In this document: positions 44,191-52,981 of the stretch, piece by piece
Layout: each line of letters starts with the position of its first letter
How positions within the stretch are numbered: the first letter of the stretch is position 1
DNA from: Streptomyces spororaveus
GTDB lineage: Bacteria > Actinomycetota > Actinomycetes > Streptomycetales > Streptomycetaceae
Assembly (NCBI RefSeq): GCF_016755875.1
Contig: NZ_BNED01000005.1
Location: forward strand, 7,391,501-7,455,500
Reading direction: 5' to 3'
Length of the DNA stretch: 64,000 nt
Notes under the pieces: generated by a model
What the model saw: only the letters and a program-made list of their open reading frames with translations
What the model was told of the DNA's origin: nothing
Database searches by the model: none
Program-made: the position numbers and the translations under genes

Positions 44191-45327
44191 ATGGAAATTC
44201 TTCAACAGCGCTCCACCACCGCTCAGGTGTGGGAAGCGGCCGAGGAGTTCATCCGACTCTTCCACCGGGAAACCGCGGACGCCGGCGATCCGCGCGCCCG
44301 CCTCGCCGCCGTGCGGGCCGAGCTCGCCGAGACCGGCACCTATGTGCACACCCCCGAGGAACTCGCCCACGGGGCCCGGGTGGCCTGGCGCAACAGCAAC
44401 CGCTGCATAGGGCGGCTGTACTGGAACTCGCTGCGGGTCCGCGACCGCCGCGGGGTCACCGACGCCGACGACATCGCCGCCGAGTGCTTCGACCATCTGC
44501 GCGAGGCGACCAACCGGGGCCGGGTCAGGCCCACGATCACGGTCTTCGCGCCGGACACCCCGGACCGCCCCGGCCCGCTGATCTGGAGCGAGCAACTGGT
44601 CAGATACGCGGGTTACGGCGACCATCCTTCGATAACCGTCGGCGACGCCCGCAACGCCCCGCTCACCGAGGCCCTCCTCCGGCTCGGCTGGTCCGGCGGC
44701 CCCGGCACCCCCTTCGACCTCCTGCCGCTGGTGGTCCAGGGTGTGGACGACAAGCCCCGCTGGTTCGACACCCCCGCGGACGCCGTCCTGGAGGTGCCGA
44801 TCGACCATCCCGACGGCGGCGGCTGGCCGGAATGGGGGCTGCGCTGGCACGCCGTACCCGCCATCTCCAACATGTGCCTGGAGGTCGGCGGCATCCACTA
44901 CCCGGCCGCGCCGTTCAACGGCTGGTACATGGGTACCGAGATAGGCGCCCGCAACCTCGCCGACACCGACCGCTACAACCTCCTCCCGGCCGTCGCCCGC
45001 CGCCTCGGGCTCGACACCTCCAGCGACCGGTCCCTCTGGAAGGACCGCGCACTCGTCGAACTGAACCGGGCCGTCCTGCACTCCTTCGACCGCGCCGGGG
45101 TCACCATCGCCGACCACCACTCCGAGTCCCGGCGGTTCCTGTCCCACATGGAACGCGAGGAGCGCAAAGGGCGCGAGGTGGGTGCCGACTGGTCCTGGAT
45201 CGTGCCGCCGATCTCCGGCTCCGCGACCCCGGTCTTCCATCGCACCTACGAGGACCGCAGCAGCAGTACCGCCTACGTCCACCACCCGGGCGCGCAGGAG
45301 CGGGCCCAAGGGCGGGATTTGGTCTAG
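44191..45327 (+). CDS. nos: Bacterial nitric oxide synthase oxygenase
   Basis: 378 residues, the oxygenase-only form found in bacteria, making NO and citrulline from arginine with a borrowed reductase. Heme ligand Cys72 lies in ARVAWRNSNRCIGRL. The substrate-binding block is PFNGWYMGTEIGARNLADTDRYN, with the Glu that holds the arginine guanidinium (here about 248-270), and the pterin/heme end is GADWSWIVPPISGSATPVFH. The Zn/N-terminal hook region of animal enzymes is absent, as expected. No TxtE-like nitrating P450 is adjacent, so a link to tryptophan nitration is not supported. The 210-bp upstream region is comparatively AT-rich and probably promoter. It is followed by a lactonase gene 55 bp downstream. 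Confidence 0.93.
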   Translation: MEILQQRSTTAQVWEAAEEFIRLFHRETADAGDPRARLAAVRAELAETGTYVHTPEELAHGARVAWRNSNRCIGRLYWNSLRVRDRRGVTDADDIAAECFDHLREATNRGRVRPTITVFAPDTPDRPGPLIWSEQLVRYAGYGDHPSITVGDARNAPLTEALLRLGWSGGPGTPFDLLPLVVQGVDDKPRWFDTPADAVLEVPIDHPDGGGWPEWGLRWHAVPAISNMCLEVGGIHYPAAPFNGWYMGTEIGARNLADTDRYNLLPAVARRLGLDTSSDRSLWKDRALVELNRAVLHSFDRAGVTIADHHSESRRFLSHMEREERKGREVGADWSWIVPPISGSATPVFHRTYEDRSSSTAYVHHPGAQERAQGRDLV

Positions 45328-45382
45328 ACCTTCTGTTACCGTCGGCTCGGGACGGATCCGGCAGCGGTGAGAGGGGTCAGAC

Positions 45383-46447
45383 GTGGGCGGTGCGGACATC
45401 AGGGACCGGAGCGGTGAACCCCGGGCCTACATCGGCTCGTTCACCTCGGCGGGCGGCCGCGGGATCACCACGGCGGCCGTGGATCCGAAGACCGGGGCGC
45501 TGACCCCGCTCGCCGTCACCGCCGCCGAGGACCCCTCATACCTCGCGCTCGCCCGGTCCACCGGTGTGCTCTACGCGGTGAACGAGACCGAGCCGGGCAC
45601 GGTCACCGCCTTCCGGCGCACCGTGACGGGCCTCGCCCCCCTCGGCGCGGCCGTCCGCGTCGGAGGCTCCGGACCCACCCACCTCAGCGTGGCCGGGCGC
45701 AGGCTGCTCACCGCCAACTACACCTCCGGCAGCGTCGGCAGCCTCCCGCTCGCCCCCGACGGCCGCCCGGGCGGGCCCTCCCGTGTCCTGCCGCACCAGG
45801 GCTCCGGCCCCGACACCGGCCGTCAGGAAGGCCCGCACGCCCATCAGGTGCTGCCCGACCCGACCGGCCGCTGGGTGCTGAGCGTGGACCTCGGCACCGA
45901 CTCGGTACGGGTCTGCGCGCTCGACCCGGCGACCGGGGCGCCGCGGGTGCACACCGAGACCCCGCTGCGCGCCGGGACCGGCCCCCGCCACCTCGTCTTC
46001 CACCCCGGGGGCGCGGTGGCGTACGTACTGCACGAGCTGGAGCCGCAGGTGACCGTCTGCCGCTGGAACGCGGCGTCCGGGCGACTGGAACCGGTCGGTG
46101 AGGTTCCAGTGGCCTCCAGGGGCACCTCAGGGGCCGTCAGGGCCTACCCCTCGGCGATCGTGGCATCGCCCGACGGCCGCTTCGTCTGGGCCGCCGTCCG
46201 CGGAGCCGACGTGATCGTCACCCTCTCCCTCGCCGACGGGCCCGCAAAGCCGCAGCTCACCGGCGCCGTGGACTGCGGGGGTGCCTGGCCGCGCGATCTC
46301 ACCGTCGCCCCCTCGGGGAACCGGCTCTACGCCGCCAACGAGCGCTCGGGGGACGTCACCTGGTTCGACGTGGACCCGCTGGCCGGGCAGCCGCACCGGG
46401 CCGGCTCCCTGGCCGTGCCCGCGGCCACCTGCGTGGTCCTCGGCTGA
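45383..46447 (+). CDS. Lactonase-family seven-bladed beta-propeller protein
   Basis: 354 residues of the 6-phosphogluconolactonase (YbhE/Pgl-type) lactonase family. Repeated blades are visible, with family blocks RAYIGSFTSAGGRGI, LYAVNETEPGTVTAF, GPTHLSV, GPHAHQVLPDPTGRWVLSVDLGTDSV (about 150-175), GTGPRHLVFHPGG and WPRDLTVAPSGNRLYAANE. The acidic and His residues of the central site (E, H in EGPHAH) are present. No signal peptide. GTG start behind GAGGGG. It follows nos in the same direction and may be cotranscribed with it. Physiological substrate not deducible. Confidence 0.82.
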   Translation: MGGADIRDRSGEPRAYIGSFTSAGGRGITTAAVDPKTGALTPLAVTAAEDPSYLALARSTGVLYAVNETEPGTVTAFRRTVTGLAPLGAAVRVGGSGPTHLSVAGRRLLTANYTSGSVGSLPLAPDGRPGGPSRVLPHQGSGPDTGRQEGPHAHQVLPDPTGRWVLSVDLGTDSVRVCALDPATGAPRVHTETPLRAGTGPRHLVFHPGGAVAYVLHELEPQVTVCRWNAASGRLEPVGEVPVASRGTSGAVRAYPSAIVASPDGRFVWAAVRGADVIVTLSLADGPAKPQLTGAVDCGGAWPRDLTVAPSGNRLYAANERSGDVTWFDVDPLAGQPHRAGSLAVPAATCVVLG

Positions 46448-46468
46448 CGCGGCCGCGCGGGGCACGGG

Positions 46469-46516
46469 GAAGGGCCCCCGTCGGCCACGGGAGACCGTGG
46501 CCGGCGGGGGCCCTTC
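46469..46516. terminator. Very strong bidirectional terminator
   Basis: A 22-bp stem (one G-U, otherwise perfect) with a GAGA tetraloop separates the lactonase gene from the convergent CbiX-like gene. It can terminate both. Confidence 0.85.
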
Positions 46517-46538
46517 GCGTCGTGCCGGTGCGGACGGG

Positions 46539-47453
46539 TCAGTGTGCGGCGGCGTCCTGGGCGATCCCCAGCGCCGCGGCGTACTGCGCCACGGCCAGCT
46601 TGCCGAGCGCGCCGTAGGCGCCGAGCACCTCGGCGGTGGCGCAGTCGGCCTCCTTGCAGGCGGTGTCGAGCAGCCCGTCGGCGGCCTCCGGTCCGATCAG
46701 GTACGGGGCGAGCGCGAGCAGCGTGGAACCCTCGCGGCGCAGCTGCTCGGCGACCGACGCCACCGAGCCCTCCTGGTCGAGCGCGGCGGCCTTGACGGGC
46801 ACGGCGAGCCGGGCGGCCAGCAGCATGCCGGTGATCCCGGCGGCCTGTACGGCCTCCTCGCCACCCGTGGTGGCCAGGACGATGCCGTCGGCGGCGGTGG
46901 TCACGGTGAAGAGCCGGGCGCGGTCGGCGCGGGCCAGGCCCGCCTCGGACAGCCGCACGTGCAGGCCCTCGGCCAGCAGCGGGTGCGGGCCGAGCACGTC
47001 GGCCAGTTCGGCGGCGGCCGAGGAGTCCATCAGCGCCTGGCGGATCCGGCGGAGCAGATCGCTGTCGGGGCCGGCCAGCAGCGGTACGACCACGGCGTCC
47101 GGGCCGGTCGGCGCGGGCACCTCGTGGCCGGCGGCGCGGGCGAACTCCGCGCGCGCGACGCGCTCGGTCGCGACGGCGGTCAGCACGCCGGACAGGGACG
47201 GGAACTCGGTGGCGTCGTCACCTTCGAGGAAGCCGATCCGGGCGTCGAGGCCCGGCAGCTCGGAGCGGCCGATGCTGATGATCTCTTCCGCGAGCCCTCG
47301 CGAGGCGGCCGAGGGGGCACCGGGCACGGCGAGCACCAGCGCGGGCGCGCCCTCGGGCGCCACCGCGGGCTCGGGCCGGCGGTGCCGTCCGGTCTGGCGG
47401 GGTCGCGGCATTCGTACGGGCAGGCCATTTGCGGGCCCAGTGGGGGAGCTCAT
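46539..47453 (-). CDS. CbiX/sirohydrochlorin-chelatase-like protein
   Basis: 304 residues that look like two tandem chelatase-like halves. The first has LVLAVPGAPSAASRGLAEEI where a chelatase has a HG-S-xx-P start, and VVVPLLAGPDSDL; the second contains ALAPYLIGPEAADGLLDTAC. The catalytic His residues expected in active chelatases are not obvious in these positions, so enzyme activity is doubtful. A 40-residue basic, disordered-looking N-terminus precedes the fold. It is monocistronic between a strong terminator and the uracil-DNA glycosylase gene. Fold assignment is moderate; role unknown. Confidence 0.65.
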   Translation of the reverse strand: MSSPTGPANGLPVRMPRPRQTGRHRRPEPAVAPEGAPALVLAVPGAPSAASRGLAEEIISIGRSELPGLDARIGFLEGDDATEFPSLSGVLTAVATERVARAEFARAAGHEVPAPTGPDAVVVPLLAGPDSDLLRRIRQALMDSSAAAELADVLGPHPLLAEGLHVRLSEAGLARADRARLFTVTTAADGIVLATTGGEEAVQAAGITGMLLAARLAVPVKAAALDQEGSVASVAEQLRREGSTLLALAPYLIGPEAADGLLDTACKEADCATAEVLGAYGALGKLAVAQYAAALGIAQDAAAH

Positions 47454-47549
47454 GGCGCCGCATGCTACTGGCTTATCGGAACAAGGTGTTCGGGCAGGGC
47501 CTTCCCGCGAGGCATCTGTCCGTATTTATCCGGTGAATATCAGATACGT

Positions 47550-48236
47550 TCAACTGACGGACGGCAAGCGCCAGTCCACAGGCTGTGAACCCTGGCCCAC
47601 CAGCAGTTCGTTCGTCCGGCTGAACGGCCGGGAGCCGAAGAACCCGTAGTCGGCGGACTTGGGGGAGGGGTGCGAGGACTCCACGACGGGCAGTTCGCCG
47701 AGCAGCGGCCGCAGGTTGCGGGCCGCCCGGCCCCACAGGATGGAGACCAGCGGTTTGCCGCGCGCGGCCAGGGCCCGGATGGCCTGGTCGGTGACGGCCT
47801 CCCAGCCCTTGCCCTGGTGCGCGTTGGAGCGCCGGGGCGCGGTCGTGAGCGACCTGTTGAGCAGCAGGACGCCCTGCCGGGTCCACGGGGTGAGGTCGCC
47901 GTTCGCCGGGCGGCCGGTGCCGATGTCCCGGTGCATCTCCAGGAAGATGTTGTCGAGGCTCGGCGGTACCGGCCGCACGTCGGGGGCGACCGAGAAGGAC
48001 AGGCCCACCGCGTGCCCGGGTGTGGGATAGGGGTCCTGCCCGACGATCAGTACCTTGACCTCGTCGAAAGGCTGTTGGAAGGCGCGCAGCACATGGGCCC
48101 CGGCCGGTACGTAGGTCCGCCCCGCGGCGATCTCGGCGCGCAGGAAGTCGCCCATGGCGGCGATCTGCCCCGCCACCGGCTCCAGAGCACGGGCCCAGCC
48201 CGGCTCGACGATCTCGTTCAACGGTCGTGCTGCCAC
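47550..48236 (-). CDS. ung: Family 1 uracil-DNA glycosylase
   Basis: 228 residues, full-length family 1 UDG. The water-activating Asp68 is in [18 protein letters not shown], the uracil-stacking region follows, and the leucine/minor-groove loop is [20 protein letters not shown] with the catalytic His (about 187-206). It removes uracil from DNA in base-excision repair. GTG start 11 bases from the divergently placed end of the BNR gene. Streptomyces genomes commonly carry more than one ung copy; nothing here ties it to the biosynthetic cluster. Confidence 0.95.
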   Translation of the reverse strand: MAARPLNEIVEPGWARALEPVAGQIAAMGDFLRAEIAAGRTYVPAGAHVLRAFQQPFDEVKVLIVGQDPYPTPGHAVGLSFSVAPDVRPVPPSLDNIFLEMHRDIGTGRPANGDLTPWTRQGVLLLNRSLTTAPRRSNAHQGKGWEAVTDQAIRALAARGKPLVSILWGRAARNLRPLLGELPVVESSHPSPKSADYGFFGSRPFSRTNELLVGQGSQPVDWRLPSVS

Positions 48237-48247
48237 GGTGGATCACT

Positions 48248-49339
48248 CTACTGGCCGAACGTGGCCGCCCGCACACACAGGACGTCGGGCAGGTGCTCGG
48301 CGAGCAGGTGCCAGCTCTCGCCGTCGTCGTGGCTGGCGTACACCTCGCCGTTGCGGTTGCCGAAGTAGATGCCCGCCGGGTCCGCGTCGTCCGTGCACAG
48401 CGCGTCGCGGAGCACCGTGCCGTAGTGGTCCCCGGCCGGGAGCCCGCGGGTCAGCGGCTCCCAGGTGGCGCCCGCGTCCCGGGTGCGGAAGACCCGGCAC
48501 CGGTGCTCGGCCGGGACCCGGTCGGAGTCGGCGTTGAGCGGGAAGACGTAGGCGGTGTCCGGCCGGTGGGGATGGGCCGCGACCGCGAAGCCGAAGTCGG
48601 AGGGCAGGCCGCCGCCGATGTCGGTCCACCGGCCGCCCGCGTCGTCGCTGCGGTAGACGCCCCAGTGGTTCTGGAGGTAGAGCCGGTCCGTGTCCCCGGC
48701 GTCCTGGGCGATCTTGTGCACGCACTGGCCGAACTCCGGGTTCGGATCCGGCAGGAACACCGCCGAGACCCCCTGGTTGGACGGCTCCCAGCTGGCCCCG
48801 CCGTCCCTGGTCCGGAACACTCCGGCGGTGGAGACGGCCACGGTCACCGCGTCCGGGTCGCGGGGGTCGGTGATCACCGTGTGCAGGCCCTCGCCGCCGC
48901 CGCCCGGCACCCACTTCCCGCGGCTCGGGTGCTCCCACAGCGGGCGGACCAGCTCGAAGGAGTCGCCCCGGTCGGTCGAGCGGAACAACGCGGCCGGTTC
49001 CGTCCCCGCGTACACCACGCCGGGGGCCTCGGGGCCGGCCGGCTGCAGCTGCCAGACCCGCTCCAGGGAGGCCCCGGTGTCCTGGGGGAACTTCACCGCG
49101 GGCGCGGCGGGTTCCCGCCAGGTCGCCCCGAGGTCGTCGGAGCTGAAGACGGACGGCCCCCAGTGCGCGCTGTCCCCGCCGGCCAGCAGCCGGGGCACCG
49201 GCCCCCGCCGGTCCACGGCGACCGCGTAGACGGCCTGCGCGTTGAAATGGGGTCCTTCGAAGACCCAGGGCTCCTCGCCCCGGCGTCGTCCGACGAAGAG
49301 TCCTTTGCGGGTCCCCACGAGCAGCACTGCGTCGGTCAT
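48248..49339 (-). CDS. BNR-repeat (sialidase-like) beta-propeller protein
   Basis: 363 residues starting MTDAVLLVGTRKGLF, with several Asp-box/BNR elements of the form S-x-D-x-G-x-x-W: SSDDLGATWRE, STDRGDSFE, TRDGGASWEP, SDDAGGRWTD, TRDAGATWEP and SHDDGESWH. This is the WD40/YVTN/BNR-like exo-alpha-sialidase fold family, but the arginine triad of true sialidases is not evident and no signal peptide is present, so glycosidase activity should not be assumed. ATG at 49339 is supported by GGAGGT; an upstream in-frame ATG gives a tail without homology features. It may be cotranscribed with ung (11 bp gap). Confidence 0.8.
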   Translation of the reverse strand: MTDAVLLVGTRKGLFVGRRRGEEPWVFEGPHFNAQAVYAVAVDRRGPVPRLLAGGDSAHWGPSVFSSDDLGATWREPAAPAVKFPQDTGASLERVWQLQPAGPEAPGVVYAGTEPAALFRSTDRGDSFELVRPLWEHPSRGKWVPGGGGEGLHTVITDPRDPDAVTVAVSTAGVFRTRDGGASWEPSNQGVSAVFLPDPNPEFGQCVHKIAQDAGDTDRLYLQNHWGVYRSDDAGGRWTDIGGGLPSDFGFAVAAHPHRPDTAYVFPLNADSDRVPAEHRCRVFRTRDAGATWEPLTRGLPAGDHYGTVLRDALCTDDADPAGIYFGNRNGEVYASHDDGESWHLLAEHLPDVLCVRAATFGQ

Positions 49340-49563
49340 GGCCGGTACCTCCGGGCCTCGTCGCCCTCGGCGGGCGTTCCTTGAGGAGTATGTTTTCGGC
49401 CAGTCTGCACCTGTCCGGTGACAGTGACCCGGTGGACGGCGCAGAGCTACGGATGAGCAGATCAATACCGATCATTTACCGGCCTGAAATGATTGCTGCT
49501 TGCATGTAGGTGTCCACAATGGATTGACTTCAGGTCACTGCCGCCGCACGCGAGAGGACGTAT

Positions 49564-50886
49564 GTGGCCACCGAGCACCTGTCCCCGCTCGACCTCGCCT
49601 TCTGGCGGATCGAATCCGCCGACCACCCCATGCACCTCGGCGCCCTCGCCGTCTTCCGCGCCACCGGCCCCGGCGCCGCGGAGCGGGCCGCCCACCTGCT
49701 CACCGCGCGCTGCGCGGCCGTGCCCCGCCTGCGCCGCCGGATCCGCGACGTGCTGCTGCCCGTCGGTGCGGCCGCCTGGTCGCCGGACCCCGGCTTCGAC
49801 CCGGCCCGGCACGTGTTCCTCGTCCGTACCGGCGAGGCCGTCCCGCACGCGGCCGCCGGACCGCTGATGGCCCGGCCGCTGGACCGGGCGCTGCCTCCGT
49901 GGGAGGCGCACGTACTGGCCGGACCCGATCCGGACTCCTTCGCGGTGCTCTTCAAGTTCCACCACGCCCTCGCCGACGGCCTGGGCGCGCTGGCCCTCGC
50001 GGCCACCCTGTTCGACGAAGGCACGGCCCCGCGGCCGCCCGTGCGCCCGGTCCCCGAGCAGCGGGGCGGCTCCGTGCTGCGCCGGCTCCCCGGGATCCTG
50101 GCGGCCCGGGTCCAGGACGTCGGCCAGGCCCTGGAGATCGGCGCCGCCGTGGCCCGGGCCGGACTGCCGCTCGGGGTGCCCACGGCCCTCACCGCGGACT
50201 CCACCGGCTCGGGCGCCCGGGCGGTCGCCGGCCTCGCGCTGGACCTGGACGAGGTCAACCTCGTCCGCAAGGGCGCCGGCGGCACCGTCAACGACGTGCT
50301 GATCGCCCTGGTCGCGGGCGCGCTGCGGCGCTGGCTGGCGGAGCGGGGCGATCCCGAGCCCTGGGGCGCGGGCCCGCGCGCGCTGGTCCCGGTCTCCCGC
50401 CGTCGCGGGGTCGCGGGCTCGGGAGGCGCCGGAAACCGGCTTTCCGGATATCTGCTCCGGCTGCCGCTCGCCGAAGCCGATCCGCTGCGCCGCCTGGACA
50501 GCGTGCGCGCCGCCATGGACCGCAACAAGGACGCCGGACCCGCCCGCGGTGCCGGGGCCGTGGCCCTGCTCGCCGACCACGTCCACCCGCTCGGCCACCG
50601 GCTCGGCGGCCCGCTCGTGGCCCAGGCCGCCCGGCTGCTCTTCGACATCCTCGTCACCAGCGTGCCGCTGCCGAGCTTCACCTTCACCCTCGGCGGCAGC
50701 CCGGTCCGCGAGGTCTATCCGCTCGCCCCGCTGGCCCGGGGGCAGTCGCTGGCCGTCGCGGTCTCCACGTACAAGGGGACGGTCCACTACGGGCTGGTCG
50801 CCGACGCGGCGGCCGTCCCGGATCTGGCGGCCCTGGCCGGGGCGCTGCGCGCGGAACTCGACGAGCTTGTACGAGAGGTCTCGTAG
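49564..50886 (+). CDS. Wax ester synthase / diacylglycerol acyltransferase (WS/DGAT)
   Basis: 440 residues of the bacterial WS/DGAT family, which esterifies acyl-CoA to diacylglycerol or fatty alcohol in storage-lipid formation. The active-site HHxxxDG is FKFHHALADGLGAL (about 134-147); the second signature is GTVNDVLIALVAGALR and the C-terminal block is TSVPLPSFTFTLGG. N-terminal LSPLDLAFWRIESADHPMH is typical. GTG start behind GAGAGGA. Its last codons and stop lie inside the operator-like repeats in front of the old-yellow-enzyme gene. Confidence 0.9.
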   Translation: MATEHLSPLDLAFWRIESADHPMHLGALAVFRATGPGAAERAAHLLTARCAAVPRLRRRIRDVLLPVGAAAWSPDPGFDPARHVFLVRTGEAVPHAAAGPLMARPLDRALPPWEAHVLAGPDPDSFAVLFKFHHALADGLGALALAATLFDEGTAPRPPVRPVPEQRGGSVLRRLPGILAARVQDVGQALEIGAAVARAGLPLGVPTALTADSTGSGARAVAGLALDLDEVNLVRKGAGGTVNDVLIALVAGALRRWLAERGDPEPWGAGPRALVPVSRRRGVAGSGGAGNRLSGYLLRLPLAEADPLRRLDSVRAAMDRNKDAGPARGAGAVALLADHVHPLGHRLGGPLVAQAARLLFDILVTSVPLPSFTFTLGGSPVREVYPLAPLARGQSLAVAVSTYKGTVHYGLVADAAAVPDLAALAGALRAELDELVREVS

Positions 50887-50920
50887 TACGAGGAAACTCG
50901 TAGTACGGTGTCTCTCGTAC
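50870..50920. promoter_or_regulatory. Three tandem TACGAG/CTCGTA operator-like repeats
   Basis: TACGAGA-GG-TCTCGTA (50870-50885) and TACGAG-GAAA-CTCGTA (50887-50902) are perfect inverted repeats, and a looser copy (TACG...CTCGTA, 50904-50919) follows at the same 17-bp period. They overlap the WS/DGAT stop and precede the reductase start by about 45 bp. The same CTCGTACGA core occurs in front of the ArsR gene (52141-52149), making that regulator the likely binder. Confidence 0.6.
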
Positions 50921-50962
50921 TTAGTCGATCCCCGGCATGCCCGGTCGTATCTGGAGAGCCTG

Positions 50963-52063
50963 ATGAGTGCTGCACCCGCCGCCTTCGCCGCCCTGTTCGC
51001 GCCCTACACGCTCCGCTCCGTCACCATCCCGAACCGGGTGTGGATGGCCCCGATGTGCCAGTACAGCGCCGAGGCCTTCGGTCCGAACGCGGGCGTGGCC
51101 GGCGACTGGCACTTCGCGCACTACACCGCCCGCGCCACCGGCGGTACCGGACTGATCCTCCAGGAAGCCACCGCCGTCTCCCCGGAAGGCCGGATCTCCC
51201 CCTACGACCTCGGCATCTGGAACGACACCCAGGTCGAGGCACTGCGCCGGATCACCTCCTTCGTCAAGGCCCAGGGCGCCGTCCCCGGCATCCAGATCGC
51301 CCACGCGGGCCGCAAGGCCTCCACCGACCGCACCTGGAAGGGCGGGCGCCCGGTCGGGCCCGAGGCGCACGGCTGGCAGCCGGTCGCCCCGAGCCCCCTG
51401 CCGTTCTCCGAGGACCACCCGGTGCCGCACGAGCTGACGGTCGGGGAGATCCGGGAGATCACCCGCCAGTTCGCCGCCGCCGCCGAGCGCTCGCTCGCCG
51501 CGGGCTACGAGGTCGTGGAGATCCACGGAGCCCACGGCTACCTCATCGGCGAGTTCCTCTCCCCGCACAGCAACAGGCGCACCGACGAGTACGGCGGCTC
51601 CTTCGGGAACCGCGCCCGCTTCGCCCTCGAAGTCGTCGACGCCGTACGGGCGGTGTGGCCCGAGGAGCTCCCGCTGTTCTTCCGCATCTCCGCCACCGAC
51701 TGGCTGGAGGAGGAGGGCTGGACCGGCGACGAGACGGTCCGCCTGGCCGGGCTGCTGCTGGAACACGGCGTGGACCTGCTCGACGTCTCGACCGGCGGCC
51801 TGGCCCCGCACGCGAAGATCCCCGTCGGCCCCGGCTTCCAGGTGCCCTTCGCGGCCCGGGTCAAGGCCGAGACCGCCCTGCCCGTGGCCGCCGTCGGCCT
51901 GATCACCGAACCGGAGCAGGCCGAGAAGATCCTCGCCAACGGGGAGGCCGACGCCGTCCTGCTGGGCCGGGAACTGCTGCGCGACCCGTACTGGGCCCGC
52001 CGCGCGGCCGCCGAGCTGGGCGCGGAGATCCGTACGCCCGAGCAGTACCACCGCTCCTGGTGA
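50963..52063 (+). CDS. NADH:flavin oxidoreductase, YqjM-type old yellow enzyme
   Basis: 366 residues, FMN-dependent ene-reductase of the thermophilic-like/YqjM class. N-terminal LFAPYTLRSVTIPNRVWMAPMCQYSAEA contains the Cys that tunes flavin potential (here about residues 13-40). The substrate-binding His pair is in EIHGAHGYLIGEFLSPHSNRR, and the flavin phosphate site is AVGLITEPEQAEKIL with DAVLLGRELLRDPYW. These enzymes reduce activated C=C bonds of enones and electrophiles. It sits behind the triple operator and upstream of an ArsR-type gene, so it is probably inducible by a reactive or metal-like stress signal. A strong hairpin follows. Confidence 0.92.
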   Translation: MSAAPAAFAALFAPYTLRSVTIPNRVWMAPMCQYSAEAFGPNAGVAGDWHFAHYTARATGGTGLILQEATAVSPEGRISPYDLGIWNDTQVEALRRITSFVKAQGAVPGIQIAHAGRKASTDRTWKGGRPVGPEAHGWQPVAPSPLPFSEDHPVPHELTVGEIREITRQFAAAAERSLAAGYEVVEIHGAHGYLIGEFLSPHSNRRTDEYGGSFGNRARFALEVVDAVRAVWPEELPLFFRISATDWLEEEGWTGDETVRLAGLLLEHGVDLLDVSTGGLAPHAKIPVGPGFQVPFAARVKAETALPVAAVGLITEPEQAEKILANGEADAVLLGRELLRDPYWARRAAAELGAEIRTPEQYHRSW

Positions 52064-52067
52064 CGCG

Positions 52068-52103
52068 GGTACGGCTCCGGGGTGCGGGCGCCGGAGCCGT
52101 ACC
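52068..52103 (+). terminator. Hairpin terminator after the old-yellow-enzyme gene
   Basis: A perfect 13-bp stem (52068-52080 with 52091-52103) with a 10-base G-rich loop starts four bases after the stop codon. Confidence 0.75.
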
Positions 52104-52199
52104 ACCGCTTTCCGGGACCCGCCCGCCTTCTTCGACGGCTCTCGTACGATGGGGCCCACAGCGTCCGGAGCGGACCGACCGAGTGAGTGGAGCAGGGAC

Positions 52200-52547
52200 A
52201 TGACGGAACGGGACGCCTCCCGCACCCTCACCCACCCCGAGGCGCGCGAGATCCGCCTGGAGGGCGTGCTGCACGCGCTCTCCGACCCGGTCCGGCTGTC
52301 CATCGTCCTGGACCTGGCCGCCTCGGCCGAGGACCTGGCCTGCTCGTACTTCGACCTGCCGGTCACCAAGTCCACGACCACCCACCACTTCCGCGTCCTG
52401 CGCGAGAGCGGCGTCGTGCGCCAGGCCTACCGCGGCACCACCAAGCTCAACGCCCTGCGCCGGGAAGAACTGGAGACCCTCTTCCCCGGCCTCCTCGACA
52501 GCGTCCTCGCGGCGGCCGCGGCCGAGGCGTCCCGGCTCGCGCCCTGA
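52200..52547 (+). CDS. ArsR/SmtB-family transcriptional regulator
   Basis: 115 residues with an ArsR winged helix: EGVLHALSDPVRLSIVLDLA (helices 1-2), TKSTTTHHFRVLRESGVV (recognition helix) and the wing QAYRGTTKLNALR. No CxC metal site is seen; one Cys precedes the recognition helix, so it may sense electrophiles rather than metals. ATG at 52200 follows AGCAGGGA. It has its own promoter after the terminator, with a TCGTACGA palindrome matching the triple operator before the reductase, so autoregulation together with control of the reductase is likely. Confidence 0.85.
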   Translation: MTERDASRTLTHPEAREIRLEGVLHALSDPVRLSIVLDLAASAEDLACSYFDLPVTKSTTTHHFRVLRESGVVRQAYRGTTKLNALRREELETLFPGLLDSVLAAAAAEASRLAP

Positions 52548-52572
52548 GCCGCGGCGCGTGAGAGGGTGCGGC

Positions 52573-52904
52573 ATGCCCCATCTGCGGTTCTTCTTCGAAG
52601 CCGGCGTCCCGCACACCCCGCTGTGGCCGGGCCCCCGGACGCCCCGGACCTGGACAGTCCGTACGGCTCCCCCTGCGAGCTGGAGCGGCTGCCGATCAGT
52701 GCGCAGACCCGGACCGAACTGGCGGGACTGTGCGCGTGGTACCAGTCGTCGATCGACTGGGAGTACCCGCCGGACCCGTCACCGTGGCCGGCGGAAGAGT
52801 GGCGGCTGTTCCGCCGGCGGGCGGAGACCGCCTACACCGCCCTGTGCCGTGAGCTGGGCGACGGCTGGCAGGTCGAGATGACCCACAAGGTCTGGACCGG
52901 CTGA
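52573..52904 (+). pseudogene. Small conserved-looking gene split by a frameshift
   Basis: The N-terminus MPHLRFFFEAGVPHTPLWPG reads in one frame from the ATG at 52573. After the C5 run at 52632-52636 sensible sequence continues only in the next frame: PDAPDLDSPYGSP, LPISAQTRTELAGLCAWYQ, then EEWRLFRRRAETAYTALC and VEMTHKVWTG at the stop. One extra C in the run would join them into a protein of about 111 residues. Either a one-base deletion inactivated the gene or the assembled sequence is wrong at the homopolymer. The protein family was not recognised; it looks cytoplasmic, with many aromatic residues. Confidence 0.65.
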
Positions 52905-52981
52905 GGAGTCCGGAACGGGCGCGACACCTGCCATGGACATGGCCTGACGGCCGCCCCCGGGCCGGGGTCGTGAGGGGCGGG

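Noticed and set aside
44191..45327. NOS as part of the peptide cluster making a nitrated tryptophan
   Set aside because: It lies 11 kb beyond the Cy-A-T gene with unrelated genes between, and no TxtE-like P450 is present near it.
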